Shown: positions 47,471-58,498, numbered from the stretch's first letter. The stretch is 64,000 nucleotides of DNA from Ixodes scapularis (GCF_016920785.2 NW_024609839.1:28090749-28154748), one strand, 5' to 3'. The notes: generated by a model from the letters alone, not told the origin. Made by a program: numbers and translations.

Positions 47471-48714
47471 ATAGTGGATCGTTTTCAGTTACTGTTCATG
47501 ATGGCGTTGGACTCAGGGACGACTTCGAGTCTTTCTACTAAGTTAGCCTAGGTGCCAGGACTTTTTTCGAAAGCGGCAGGTGTTCAAAACGTCGACAAAG
47601 TCGGTAGCCACGTGTTGTGCTTGACACTGCACTTGCCATTCGCTGAGAAGAAACTTGCTTGTTTGTCTGCCATGAGTCGTCCGATATCAGGTCATCACCG
47701 CAACACCATCTCCCGACAGAACTGGTCTTCATTGTCCGCATGTCCATAGTTAGCAATCACGTCAACTTATAAATTCCCGAACGCTCATAACTTGCCGTCG
47801 CTAAACGCCGTTCATTCATAGCGTCTTCATTGCAAATAAACGTCTTCCTATTTCTTCTGGTGGTTTTCATCATATTCCTCCTAAGCTGAACTTACAACAT
47901 TATGTGTGTCTGTACTTCCGAAAATATTGCAACGGCATTTGTTTTCTGGGAACTCCCTATAATGTAACAAGCTTTACAACATCTTCCGGACCCCGTGAAA
48001 TATAATATTTCGTGACCTTTCTTTAGACGTCAATAAAATGGTGAGGTAAGTACCGTAAATCGCGAAGCAGTTTACTTGACGTCCGCTTCCACTGGTGTCT
48101 TAGAAGATTGAGTCTACTGAGCGTGCATTCCTGCAGAGGAAATTTTATTTGATAGAATATTGACACGTCAATCAACATTTGATTCCTTCTTGGTAAGATT
48201 TATTGCGAAAGCCCGTTACAACCGCCGACCGCATCTTTCTATATCAGAGAACAATTTATACCCAGCCTGACCACGCTATACTTGAGCTAGCTGAGCACAG
48301 CTGGCAGCGGCGCGAGCAAGGCCACGAGGGGAACGTGATGCTGCTCGAGCCATCCCACTGTGAACCAATGTTTCGGCGACCCCACGGGTGCGTGTCGCCA
48401 TCTATTGGTTGAACTAACGCCTTGTTCAAGATGGCTGCCGTGGGACCGCAGCCTTAATCTCGAAGTTTTCGGGTGGTAGAATATGATACCAGCTTCTTTT
48501 TGGAAATTGCATTGCAGCGCTGAACAGTAGGTCAGCATGATCACAAACCTCCGACCGTGAGGAAACGGGCGCAGGGAAGCCAGCCAGATGCCAGAACGCG
48601 AAGCAGAGTCCGTCACCAGACGTCACGGTACACCTCGCCCAATCAAGACGTGGCGACCGCAGCGACACTTGTGTTTGCTCTGAAGACTAATAGTACGCCG
48701 TGCAAGCAATACCA
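47471..48714. other. No recognised gene
   Basis: Only short frames. A minus-strand 109-codon frame (48616-48287) has no family resemblance. Confidence 0.35.
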
Positions 48715-48890
48715 TTGATCTCCACGACAATTTGCTGGATCGCGTGTCTCCGCTTGGTCGTTGCAGCTCAGGTGCGGCCACCGGATGGCCACCTTGGGAC
48801 AAAGATTATCAGTCAACCTTTTGGAGCGTTGCGGAGGCTGGGCGGCAGTAAGCTGAAGACATGTTTTCTGCTCGTTCGTTGTCATTTACC
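48715..48890. repeat. Dispersed inverted repeat pair, member 1
   Basis: Its reverse complement recurs at 52095-52255 (shared CATGTCTTCAGC, CAACGCTCCAAAA, AATTGTCGTGGAGATCA). Separation is 3.2 kb. Confidence 0.7.
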
Positions 48891-48904
48891 GAAGAAGTTT
48901 GTTA

Positions 48905-49725
48905 AAACCCCGAACGGTGAGAATTGCGTTTGAGAACACGTGGAAATTTTTACGAAAGCTCAGCACCGCAAGAAAGAGGGGCAACTCGTCTAACGCAAGT
49001 CTTACCGTTCCGGCGGCATGATCAAAGCTTCCCTGGCATGCCAAAGTGCTGCATCTTTGTCTTCGCACGCTTGAATACCGATCAAGAATTAACGCCGTGT
49101 GGATTTGTTTCGTAGTGCAAAGTGCATGAAGATGCATGTGCCTCTGGAGCAGCATTTTACTTTACTCTTACGACTGTATTTGTAACTTGCGGCACTTGCA
49201 GTCCAGAAACGGGCATGATCCAGTGGCGACAAAGGAGGGGTAGGAGGCTGTGGTGACGGCGACAGATTGCACACAACCATATGGACGGGCCACGTTTGAC
49301 AAACTTCAGATATCGCCGCTTCATACGTTTGCCTTCGAAAACCTACCTTCTTCCACAGCATTGCTCTATTTGTGGTGTCATGTGATCCATTTGAGTAGAT
49401 TTGGAACATAGCCATGGTTAATACATAATAGCAACCACCGATTTCGTTTCCTATTGATAGCAACTCGCTGGTACAGCTGGGTGATAGAGAAGACGCCTAT
49501 GTGCGACATACCTTCAAAGCTCTGCCATGGCATCGATTCTTGATAAGTATCCAAGCGTGAAAAGGCACAGAGACGCAGCAGTTTGGCAGGCCAAGGAAGC
49601 TTTGATCACACCGCAAGACCGGCGAGACTCGACGTTCGAGAAGTTGTGCCTTTTTCTTGCGGTGCCGCGCTGTTGCAAAAAAATTTCATGCGTTTTCAAA
49701 GGAAATTCTCATTTTGTACACATTG
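48905..49725. mobile_element. Fold-back element with about 195-bp arms
   Basis: 48905-49100 (reverse) and 49530-49725 (forward) share GGAAGCTTTGATCA, CTTTTTCTTGCGGTG-like and TATCCAAGCGTG-like blocks. The spacer of about 430 bp is unrecognised. Confidence 0.65.
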
Positions 49726-49959
49726 CGAGCGTTTGGCGCTCCTTTCACTAAACAGAGGGGAGCGCCGCCGGAGACTGACACTCGAGTGTGCTCTTCGTGC
49801 TCCGAGCATTTCTTGGAGCACAAGTGACTTCTTTGCGCTCCGTGATGTCACGTCCACAAACAAGATGGCTGTGCTATTGTTGAGATTGTTGAAACAAAAG
49901 GCGTAGCCGGACAGCTGCTCCTTTTCAGTCCATTAGTGGTTAATCCAGCAGGTAAAAAC

Positions 49960-50410
49960 AATTTGATTTGAAAGCCAAGACAGCAATTAGCATTCCGGAA
50001 AAGGTTTGTTCATGTGCCTTGCCTGAGAACAAAGTGATCTATCGAACGAGCGTGCTGATAGCTCGGCGACAGAAAAGTTGCCGAGAAGACAGTGGGACGG
50101 CTGCCCTTTTTAAACTGCTTAGTCCAGCTGCACCGAATAAAGATACTTAGATTGGAAAGCCGAAGCATCAGTTAGCATTGCGGGAAAGGTTTGTTCGTGC
50201 ATCTCGCCTGAAAACGAATTCATCTATTGAACGGAAAGTTACCGACAGCACAGCGACAAAAAAGTTGTTGAGATGAGAAGACAGTCGGAGCGCTGCCCTT
50301 TCTAGGATGCTTTGCCCAGAGAATCAAGATACTTCGAATGGAAAGCCGAAACATCATGTTCATGTCTCGCCTGAAACGAATTGACGTGCTATCTATTGAA
50401 CGACAGTGTT
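49960..50410. repeat. Tandem repeat, about 2.4 units of about 183 bp
   Basis: Units start near 49968, 50151 and 50335 with variants of GGAAAGCCGAAGCATCA. They share GGTTTGTTCATG, ATCTATTGAACG, GACAGAAAAGTTG and GCTGCCCTTT. Confidence 0.75.
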
Positions 50411-50916
50411 CCGGTATCGGCATAGCACATCAACAGCTTCCATCGCATTCCGTCTCGCTGCAATACGGAACCACGAAATATCCGGCAAGTGTGAGGGTTT
50501 CGTGCGTCGACAAATGGGTTCAAGAATGTTGTCTTTAATTCAAATATAAACAGCTTGCACGGTCAATAAATAGATCAGCCAAGGTGCCTTTCCCCGCACG
50601 TGCTCGAAGCGAGTCTCCAAACCTCTCAGAAATACTTAAACGTTCGTAGAGACTTCATAACGTCGCCGTCTCTTTTACTTTGTACCCTGCCGCTCTACAC
50701 TGGCTTTAATTAATTTACCACCGAAATAATTTTGGCTTCTCCCACCCGTATCCACGGGATGCCAGGTTCGTCATAACCGTGCGGTGGGAAGGAGCTTGTG
50801 CGGCTCGTCAATAGATTCGGTGTGTCGCGCTCCTGTACGCCATGCGCCGTTTAGTTGCTGTGCCTGGAGTATGAAACTCTGAGTGTCAGAGTAGGAGTAA
50901 AGGAGTGTGGACTTAA

Positions 50917-52088
50917 AGGGGAGCTGCAATCATACTTAAGCGTCTACCTCTTTTGCGGTTTCCACGTATCTTTGGGTTCGAGCAAGTCAGCGGGCACGGA
51001 GAGAGTAACTAAATATCAGTGAGTCATATTTTAACCGGACGACGCGGAAACCTCCTCCACCTACGAGGGCGACCCGCGTTGCCGAAAGCGCGGAATATGT
51101 GACGTCTTTGGTCCTGGGCTTACTACTGGTCAGAGCCGCTAAAAGCTTTTTTTTTAGTTTATACAAAATATAAGTGTCGCGAACCGTTTCAATTATGTAT
51201 GATAGTAGTTTTTGTTCAGTATTTTAGATCAGAAAAGAAACAAATGCAGTTTATAAAGTACGGAAACAAGAAAAGACCCGTCGACAAACCCGCCACCAAG
51301 CGGTGAAGAAAACGGCGCATACAGTAAAACCTCGGTATAACAAAGTTGAAGGAGCGGTCGTAATTATTTCGTTATAACCATTAGTTTGTTATAGCCAATG
51401 TCCATTTCTTCCCACTATTAGCAAGCAAGGGGAATTATGATTGCTTTGTTAGATCCATTAGTTTGTTATATCCCGTTTTGTTATAACGAGGTTTTACTGT
51501 ACTAGAAAGGCGTAGTGGGATGAGGCTTCGACGAACAATGGGCTTAGAAAGGTCCCGGATGTACGCGGTGGCGCTGCGGTCGTATACCGGCTCGAGGATC
51601 CGACCGGTTCCGAGCGTTCCCAAGGCTTTCGGCACGGGCTTGGCTGACGATTTGACCCTTTGGCGGTATGGCAGAGCGAAGTGGCTCCCGTTCTGAACTG
51701 ATCTTTACCCCGTGTTTGCCATCGTTTGTGGCCAATGAAGTGTTATGCCGAATTAGTCTTTAATCGCGCGGCAAATGCAATGCGAGCTGCCCTGGCCGCC
51801 CGCTTCATACAGCCTAGTCAACACGTGCTTTAGTGGCACCCTCTCGAGCCGTCGACACTGAGTGCGGCAGCCCTGAGCGCTCGATGAGCTCACTACTTCA
51901 CGGCCACTCAAACCAGGACCTACGACGTCATGAAGGATGTTATTTTTTGCTTGTTTTTGTAAGTCTAATTTGCCTATAACTTTTAAAATAAAGCGAAATT
52001 GGAGAAAAGTTTCTTTAAATTACTACGTTCAGTGCGCTCAGGTTCGGTCCAAATTAAAAACCAGTCCAAAAGTTATTGCAGGGCCACT
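50917..52088. mobile_element. TTAA-flanked element with AGGGGAGCTGCAAT termini
   Basis: TTAA lies at 50913-50916 and 52089-52092. The ends AGGGGAGCTGCAAT and AGTGGCCCTGCAAT (complement) are inverted. It is 1172 bp, non-coding, and contains the TA-flanked MITE at 51322-51499. Confidence 0.65.
51322..51499. mobile_element. pogo/Tigger-type MITE
   Basis: It begins CAGTAAAACCTCGGTATAAC and ends GTTATAACGAGGTTTTACTG, with TA on both sides (51320-51321, 51500-51501). This end sequence is characteristic of pogo-related Tc1/mariner MITEs. 178 bp, non-coding. Confidence 0.85.
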
Positions 52089-52094
52089 TTAACG

Positions 52095-52255
52095 CTCCCA
52101 ATGACGACACACGAGCAAAAACATGTCTTCAGCACCCTGCCGGCCAGCCAGTGCAACGCTCCAAAACGTTAATTTTTTGTGTCCCAAGATGGTCGTCCGG
52201 CAGCCGCAATCACGGAGCGGGGAAGCGCAATTTAGCAATTGTCGTAGAGATCAGT
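52095..52255. repeat. Dispersed inverted repeat pair, member 2
   Basis: Reverse complement of 48715-48890; it directly follows the TTAA-flanked element. Confidence 0.65.
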
Positions 52256-53113
52256 AAAAAATATGGAATGCATACCCTTCTAGCATCCATCAGGTAGGGA
52301 TAAGCATTCTGTGCAGTCTATATGCCCATCAATATCAACGCATGTAGCCATTTGCAGGCAGTCGCATTGATTCGAAGATCAATCTGGCCTTCGTCAGGCA
52401 CCAGCTTTCGCTCTCAGCACACAGCCACTGTTGGTGGGCTTCGAGGCTGCTCGCATCTTCACCCTTCACAGGCGGGGCAGCCCCGGTCTGTAAATGTAGA
52501 ATATGAATATGGCAGGTATTATTTGATAACACTTTATGTTTTGGCCGTGTAAAGAAAATCTGCATTTGATTTTCTAACATATCTGTTATGGAATAACAAG
52601 GTCAGGTGGAACAGCTCGAGTTCGCTGACCGAAAGACAGAGGGCTTAGCCTGAACCAATATCCTAGCAGCCTTCGATATTGGTGTGGGGGGAGAGAAGGC
52701 TGAACCTTTAAAGATGTCTTCAAATGATTCTCTAATTGCTTAACTCCAAAGTTTCAGGCTGCTGCACTTCAATATTCTGAACTTTTTCCAACATATATTT
52801 GCGCTGTCGCTAACCATGTTCCATTTGCCAATTTTTTACACGCCCCTTCTCCTCAAATCAGAACAGCACGAGAGTCCGCCGTGAACAGACTTGGCATCAT
52901 CGTGTGTCATATATCCCCGATGATTGCCTTCCCCACTAAGATGCATTAAAGCCAAGGCTCGAGCACAAGCTCATAGCATCGCTTGATGGTCGCACTGCAC
53001 GAACCCTCGTGCAGCTTGAGTATCTACTAGTACTGGTAAAAGCGAGCGAGTTGAAAATGAATACTTAAAATTGAAAAAATAAAGCGCGAGGGACAAGCAC
53101 AGGACAACCACGT
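52256..53113. other. No recognised gene
   Basis: No coding or structural signal was recognised in this stretch. Confidence 0.4.
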
Positions 53114-53317
53114 AAAGCCTGGTTCAAACAGTTGCGTTTGACCGCGTTGCGGCTGCGAGAAACCAGGACATCCCTGCTGCTTATGTCGCGTGCCAAGATG
53201 ATTCTTTGAATTGGAATCCACGCTTCATACGAAGCACAGATGTGCCGGTGACTCGTTTTCGGTTCTAAACGCAACGCAGACAAACACACTCAAACGCAAG
53301 TGTCGGAACCGACCTTT
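53114..53317. mobile_element. MITE with GGTTCAGACA..TTGCGTTTGA termini, copy 2
   Basis: Second member of the family at 18434-18647, about 204 bp, with ends AAGCCTGGTTCAAACAGTTG and complement of AAGGTCGGTTCCGACACTTG. Confidence 0.75.
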
Positions 53318-55015
53318 ACGGTACAGGCTCACAGTAAAGCTGTGAGCCCGAACCGTCTCGCACGTCTAGCCTTCGCTTTAGTACATCTCAGGATGAGACG
53401 GAATGTATCATAATAGAACCGATGTGGTCTCACCATTCTCAGCAGAAGTGTGTGAGTAACCGATGCCATTTTCGTGGTCGCTTGCACGTAAACAACCAAG
53501 GAGCTTGTACACAACGCCGGCATTCATCTGGCTTGAAAACAACTTGAGCGTTGGCTTGGCTTGGATGTCAGCTGCCCATTGTGCTTACTTGAACTTCGCG
53601 AAATTCTATAAATTGAGCAGGCTGCTTCTTGACTTCTGCTGTCGGCGCGTATGTCTGCAATTCGGCGGTTTCCGGGTTCGACGACTCGGAAATCATGGGT
53701 GTACCACCGCAACACCCTCTTAACACGATTTCGGTAGCCGTAGGGTGTAAAAAGGATGTACGAAGGGTGTAGGCCTTTCCGTACACCCTTGAATATTCAA
53801 AAATCATGTAAAAATGGTGTAGGAAGGGTGTGAGCTCGGAAAAACACCCTTTTAACACGAACATGGGTGTTGAAATGTTTAGTGTGTGCGCGCTAAAACT
53901 GGCGGCGCGGGACACAAATCCCGCAGACGCACACACGAAGATGGGCCGGTTTTGTTAGGGATGTTTGGAAATTTGAAACCAGCCATCCGTGCATGCGTGA
54001 AACGATACCGCCTGTTTGCCCTAGCTTCGAGCGCCCTATCCTTACCTTGAAACGGCCGTGCTCTCTCTCTCTCCAGGGAGATCCGATAGCACCGAAGGGT
54101 TACCTATTAAACTTGAGGAAGAAAACGAGAAGGGAGTGTTTAAGTTTAACTATCCCCACCAACCCGCTCGTTTTGTCCTTATAAAGGGTTATCTCTTTTG
54201 GGAACAGCAAAGCCCGGAGACTGACATTAAAACGAGCGTGTTGGTAAATATACTTGTGTTTGTATTCTGCCCGGAGACTAGTTGGGTCGAAGTCAGCCTC
54301 CTTGTCAACTATAAGCGTTTGTGAAGGGTGGGCTTCTCCAGAGATGAAAAGTTAGAGCCGGCTGACGTGTTCTTTTGAAAAAGAGAAGGGGAAAGAGAAA
54401 GTCTGAGTAACTGGAGAAACTACCTGGAAAGCTCCTCTCCCGATATGAAGCTTGAGGCATAGTCTCGGTTACCTTCTCGCGCATCGCTGCTGGAATCTAT
54501 TCTTCACTTTGTTTCGCACAGCCACTGTTCCGCACAGCCGTCGTGGATGTGAGTAATAGAAGGAGGAACAGATTCGAGCATCATCTGGACGCCGTCATCC
54601 TGCCAGACTTCAGTGTCGTGGGACCGACTCGCGTGTGTTTCTTCGCCCCGCTGAACTTTGTTTCTCGGGTGCGATTTTTTCTGAACGTTTTTTTTATGTT
54701 TTCTTACTAACTGTTTGTCAGCACTGTTCAGTTGTTGGGTTTATTTCGTTATGGCGTAGCGGCCCGGCGGTGATGTAGAGAGCGTTTTCGCACGCATTTG
54801 GTTGCGCAACGTTTAGACAATGCCCGGAGGAGTTGGTTTTTGTTCTTGCCATGTGCGGCTGAGTTTTCCCGTTTTTATTAAATTATTGTTTTTTTTTGTT
54901 TTGTTTTACCTTTACGTGTCGTCGACTTCTTTGTCTGACTCTCCACCAGGTGTGGACCTATAGCCTTGCCACCGCTCGAACCTAAACACTTTATTTTTTT
55001 AACGCAATTTTCGTT

Positions 55016-55243
55016 ATGATCGGAGTTGGGCAATTTAATTCCTATTTATTTATTTTACTTCCTACCCCTCTCCGTGACACACTCTGTTTGTTTTGGATCG
55101 TTTCTGCGTCATCACTTTTGCGTATTACGGAAGTGAAAGGACATTCTCTGGTGACATGTGCGATGTGCGGTGAACAAACCCCAGTGTTTGGTTTTGGAAA
55201 GAATTGTATATTATATACCCGAAGGAAAAATCCATCAATGTAA
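55016..55243 (+). other. Conserved short reading frame in E with CxxC motif
   Basis: The 75-codon frame contains TCAMCGEQTPVFGFGKNC and is matched by a 62-codon minus-strand frame in E1 (13844-13656). Several differences are conservative. Two copies are too few to show coding selection. It could be the first exon or leader ORF of an autonomous relative. Function unknown. Confidence 0.3.
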
Positions 55244-55772
55244 CCCTGTTTGGCAGTCAATGTTTTCTAGTGGACCGCTGACTGTGCCTGACGGTACGTC
55301 AAACATGTCTGATTGGCCAACAAGTTACTCTGACCGACAGCCAAACTCCAGTCAGACCCCGCTTGTCGGCTTTCTGATGGTACAAATTCCATCATGATGT
55401 CTTGGTGGCGGTTCTGACTGTACATCGATTGTCTCTGACTGTACGTCAAAAAGCTTTGACGTGCAGACAGACCTGGTCAAGGGACGTAAAGTTCGTTCGG
55501 ATACCACTATTTCGTCAAATCTATGAATACGAAAAATAATCTATGCACAAGAAAACGATTTCAGGACGTGAGCCCATAAAACCGCTGATGTTAGAGATAT
55601 GACACGCAGCCGACCGACAACCTTGAACAGAAGCCCGCCGAAACGCCGAACTTGCCGAACACGCCACTTCCCTTCGCCCATAGAGGTTTCGCCGAGCTTT
55701 CATGAACGATCGCTCTCGACTCGTTTTGTTTGCCCGCTTGCTCCAACCTGTCGATCCTGCCCGGGCTCTACA

Positions 55773-55947
55773 ATGTCTTATGTTTCAGTAGAATTTCTAC
55801 TCGACAAGACCCAGCCTGTTGTGAGTTCCGTCGATGTAAGGGACTTCAGCGGTGTAGTTGAAGAAGACAAGGTGTACCAGGTCTGCTGGGCCGGAGACGC
55901 GCGAACAAAAGGATCGTTATACGACACAAAAGTACTCTACATGGCAG
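55773..55947 (+). CDS. Captured first coding exon, tick BEN-type N-terminal sequence
   Basis: The ATG at 55773 opens MSYVSVEFLLDKTQPVVSSV and the frame continues through FSGVVEEDKVYQVCWAG to the end KVLYMA. A donor (ATGGCAG then GTGAAT) closes the exon at 55947 in phase 1. The pattern 'V-x-F-L-x-D, then V-x-D-F, then Y-x-V-x-W-x-G, then KVL' resembles the small N-terminal module that precedes BEN domains in multicopy tick proteins, as I remember them. No following exon is visible before the E2 boundary, so it is a fragment. It lies inside a mobile insert, which suggests capture from a host gene. Confidence 0.5.
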
Positions 55948-56088
55948 GTGAATAAAACTGAAGTACGGCGAGTGATATACGAGTGCTTTGCATAACACGC
56001 TGAAGCCTTAACTGCATTTGCAGCGGAAGCATCTCGTATAAAACGAATGGTCAAATCTAGTTTCCAAACCGATGACATAGCATAGGGG

Positions 56089-57025
56089 GTTCGGTGCAAA
56101 GTGGTGGTTTGGGTCTGGTTCATCTGTTTCTTCGGCAGGTTGTTACTCGATTTATTTTTCTTAATCATCAGAAGAATGTTTTCCTACGGACTGTGTTGCA
56201 AGTCAGACTGAGTGATGCCTTACCCGAATTTATCATTACCACTAGAAACATGCAGTGTGGGAGAGTACGCGGGTTTTTGTATGAAGTGGCTAAGGAATTT
56301 GATTTTTCAAAAGTGCGTTTTTCTATGGAATATTTAAGCGTTGTCGCGGGGAAGCGTCTGTATAAAGATTTGGTTGATACGGTGTTGCCGACGCCATTGT
56401 ACCGTTCCTTATATAGTGAGGGTCCAGGTAAGGATGTCCTTAAAAGACTTAAAAGAATGCCGGTACTGCCATCCGTAAAAACTTTTTTTTTCCAACTACA
56501 CAGCGGAACGCTTCCAGTAAAGCCCTGGCTTCAGGAGAAAGGCATTTTCGTTCCCTGGTCTGTTGACTGCCTATTGTGCAGACAACCAGAAGCTGTCGAA
56601 CATATCTTTTTAGACTGTTGGGATGCTATTTTTTTATGGGATATTCTACAACGTACTTTAAAAAAGGGTCTGCCATTAACTGCGTACGGGATTCGCTTCC
56701 TTCCAATAGACAATGTGGGGGGACTGCCTTACGACATGTTGATGCTGTTGGGCCTCCACAGTCTATGGCGGAGTAGAATGGATGTACGAAATGCTGAAGT
56801 GAAACCTCGTCAAGCCAGGGACTATTTTATAGAAAGTGTCATTCATTTAAAAGAGTTGTTTGGAATGCTCAGTGAACAGCCTGAATGCCTGCCTGTTCTG
56901 GAAAGGCTGGTTGTCATGAAAGAATTTTAAATCACGTACGCCTGCCGGGGACTGGCCGGCGTTATTCTTTTACCTGTCACGTTTGTAAATGTGTGTAAAT
57001 ATGTGGCAATAAAGAAAAAAAAAAA
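56089..57025 (+). mobile_element. 5'-truncated LINE insertion with 18-bp target duplication
   Basis: It is flanked by GATGACATAGCATAGGGG at 56071-56088 and 57026-57043, and ends in AATAAAGA followed by an A-run. Size 937 bp. The intact duplication and nearly full reading frame show a fairly recent, single 5'-truncated retroposition. Confidence 0.92.
56094..56930 (+). CDS. C-terminal part of LINE ORF2 (278 codons)
   Basis: The frame opens with GGLGLVHLFLRQVVTRF, the thumb and connection that follow a LINE RT domain. It runs intact to EFIITTRN, VRFSMEYLSVVAGKRLYKDL and PSVKTFFFQLHSGTLPVKPW. A zinc-binding site follows: Cys159, Cys162, His170, Cys175 (C-x2-C-x7-H-x4-C, in CLLCRQPEAVEHIFLDC). 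The stop at 56928-56930 precedes a short 3' UTR and tail. The catalytic RT and endonuclease are absent because of 5' truncation. The first ATG is internal to the original protein. Confidence 0.85.
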   Translation: MQSGGLGLVHLFLRQVVTRFIFLNHQKNVFLRTVLQVRLSDALPEFIITTRNMQCGRVRGFLYEVAKEFDFSKVRFSMEYLSVVAGKRLYKDLVDTVLPTPLYRSLYSEGPGKDVLKRLKRMPVLPSVKTFFFQLHSGTLPVKPWLQEKGIFVPWSVDCLLCRQPEAVEHIFLDCWDAIFLWDILQRTLKKGLPLTAYGIRFLPIDNVGGLPYDMLMLLGLHSLWRSRMDVRNAEVKPRQARDYFIESVIHLKELFGMLSEQPECLPVLERLVVMKEF

Positions 57026-58365
57026 GATGACATAGCATAGGGGTTAAGGTGTCCGATTTGTACGCAAGTGGTCGCGGGTTCAATCTGCGGTAATCCTGCT
57101 TTTTTTCTCTTTTTTTTTTTCTCGAACATTTTTTTTTATCGAGGTATTTGGCGATATTTATAAGTGCGTATAGCTTTACTCTTATATAAATGCTGCCATT
57201 GTTGATGAAATTCCCTTGGCAGTGGCAGTCAGACGTCATCTGATGGACCATCAGATGACGTCTGATGGTCCATCACGTTCCGCCAAGGCTGCTGACTGGC
57301 AGTCAGTGTCCCGAATTACGTATCTTGATGGAATTTTGAATAGGGTATCGACAATGTGGTGACTTTCTTTGTCTTAGTAATATGACAGCTAATAGCTAGT
57401 CGTGCTAGCTTACTGTGAAAGGTTTATAAATCGAAATAATACAACGTCTGTGCCTTTTGGTTATTGAAAGTCTACTAGGCCTCTCGTGGTTCCCGCTCTT
57501 ATCAAAACATAAATAAATATTTAATACCAAAAAATCTGTTTATATTTGATTACAGAATGCAGAAGAAAATTAAAAAAAAAAAGAAATTTCACAATTCATA
57601 GAGACGCGTGGGTCTTGCAAAACAAAGATGTCTTTTTCCGGTATTGAGGCCTAAATATAAAACATACAAACAAAATACACACTTCCTAGGCTTGAATTTA
57701 GTGGAGACAACTATTTGAACATTTGAACAAAAAATAAAAAAATCGTTTTTTGAGAAAATCAATTTCAGAATGGTACTTTTTGGTTTTCCATAATATTAGC
57801 GTAAACGTACCGCAAAGGATATTTTATACAGCCGAGTCATTTTAAAATACATATAAAGAGCGTGTTTTGGGCTCTCCGTGGACATAAAAATATCAATGTA
57901 ACCCAAGTAGATCGCCAGTAATTATTTGTCAAAGTTCGTCAACAATTGATCGAGGGGGCGTTTTTGACATTTTTACAGAAAAAGAGCAAAACGCCTAAAA
58001 TTATTTTATGGTATTGGAGCTTTTTAAATGTGCCCACAGAGTGCTTGAAAAAAGATAATATAATGTGGACTGAAAATCCACGGCGGGAGATCAAGCGAAA
58101 CATCCGACCCACGGCGGGTGTGAAAAACACTGCTTTTCGCCGCGGCCTCTTTAAAAGTTCATAAGTCGAGAACAAAAAATTCGACGAACTTGCGGTTTGT
58201 GGCGACTGCGGTTTTAGAAACGGCTCCATAACATATATTTTTTTCATCGAAACTAAAAATTCGACCCTTTTTACCTGCACGATTTGAGATGAAACCACCC
58301 ATATATATAACGGGCATGGTGGCGGGGGCCGAAGGCGTGGAAATAAAAGAAGAAAAGAACGCTTA

Positions 58366-58498
58366 GTGAAAACAGCAACAACGGACGATTTAACCTTTGA
58401 CGTTTCGGCCGGAGTCTGGCCTTCGTCAGTTCTTCCTGACGAAGGCCAGACTCCGGCCGAAACGTCAAAGATTAAATCGTTCGTTGTTGCTGTTTTCC
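58366..58498. repeat. Near-perfect palindrome with hammerhead-like box
   Basis: GAAAACAGCAACAACG and the following sequence fold on their complement at the right. The core has CTGACGAAGGCC, AGACTCC, GGCCGAAACGTC on the plus strand (58436-58466) and its complement at 58399-58429. It resembles the box in the fold-back at 24.4-25.1 kb, again with one extra base before the stem. Possibly a head-to-head pair of Penelope-type termini. Confidence 0.6.

Larger units (their letters stand above)
26378..53885. mobile_element. 27.5 kb segment with inverted termini and GTGC duplication
   Basis: The left end reads ACACTTAAAATGTTTACACC, then CTTATTCGTGTAA. The right end in complement reads ACACTAAACATTTCAACACC, then CATGTTCGTGTTAA. 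GTGC lies on both sides (26374-26377 and 53886-53889). The sister copy E1 has a single GCAC at 14989-14992 in an otherwise continuous sequence. The simplest reading is one large insertion, later filled with other elements. Alternatively a small MITE was expanded by nested insertions and rearrangement. I found no intact transposase; a P-element-like remnant lies near the left end. Confidence 0.6.
56071..57095 (+). repeat. tRNA-like sequence interrupted by a LINE
   Basis: Joined across the LINE, the sequence runs from GATGACATAGCATAGGGG (A-box-like) to TAAGGTGTCCGATTTG and GCGGGTTCAATCTGCGG (B-box-like). It is probably a tRNA-derived SINE or tRNA pseudogene. The anticodon stem does not close, so it is not a functional tRNA. 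Confidence 0.45.
55217..57346. mobile_element. 2.1 kb insert in E2 with inverted ATACCC..CCATCAA ends
   Basis: E1 is continuous at 13640-13660. The left end ACCCGAAGGAAAAATCCATC and the complement of the right end, ACCCTATTCAAAATTCCATC, are related. AT or TAT flanks both sides, so a short TA-type duplication is likely. The insert carries a coding exon (55773-55947), a tRNA-like sequence and a LINE insertion. Superfamily not assigned. Deletion from E1 is the alternative. Confidence 0.5.
53886..58310 (-). mobile_element. Element E, copy 2, second part (interior and left end, inverted)
   Basis: It is the reverse complement of E1 from 14992 back to 11318, lacking the 12.0-13.4 kb fold-back but carrying an extra 2.1 kb (55217-57346). 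It ends GAGATGAAACCACC at 58300, next to a short TA run. Confidence 0.82.
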
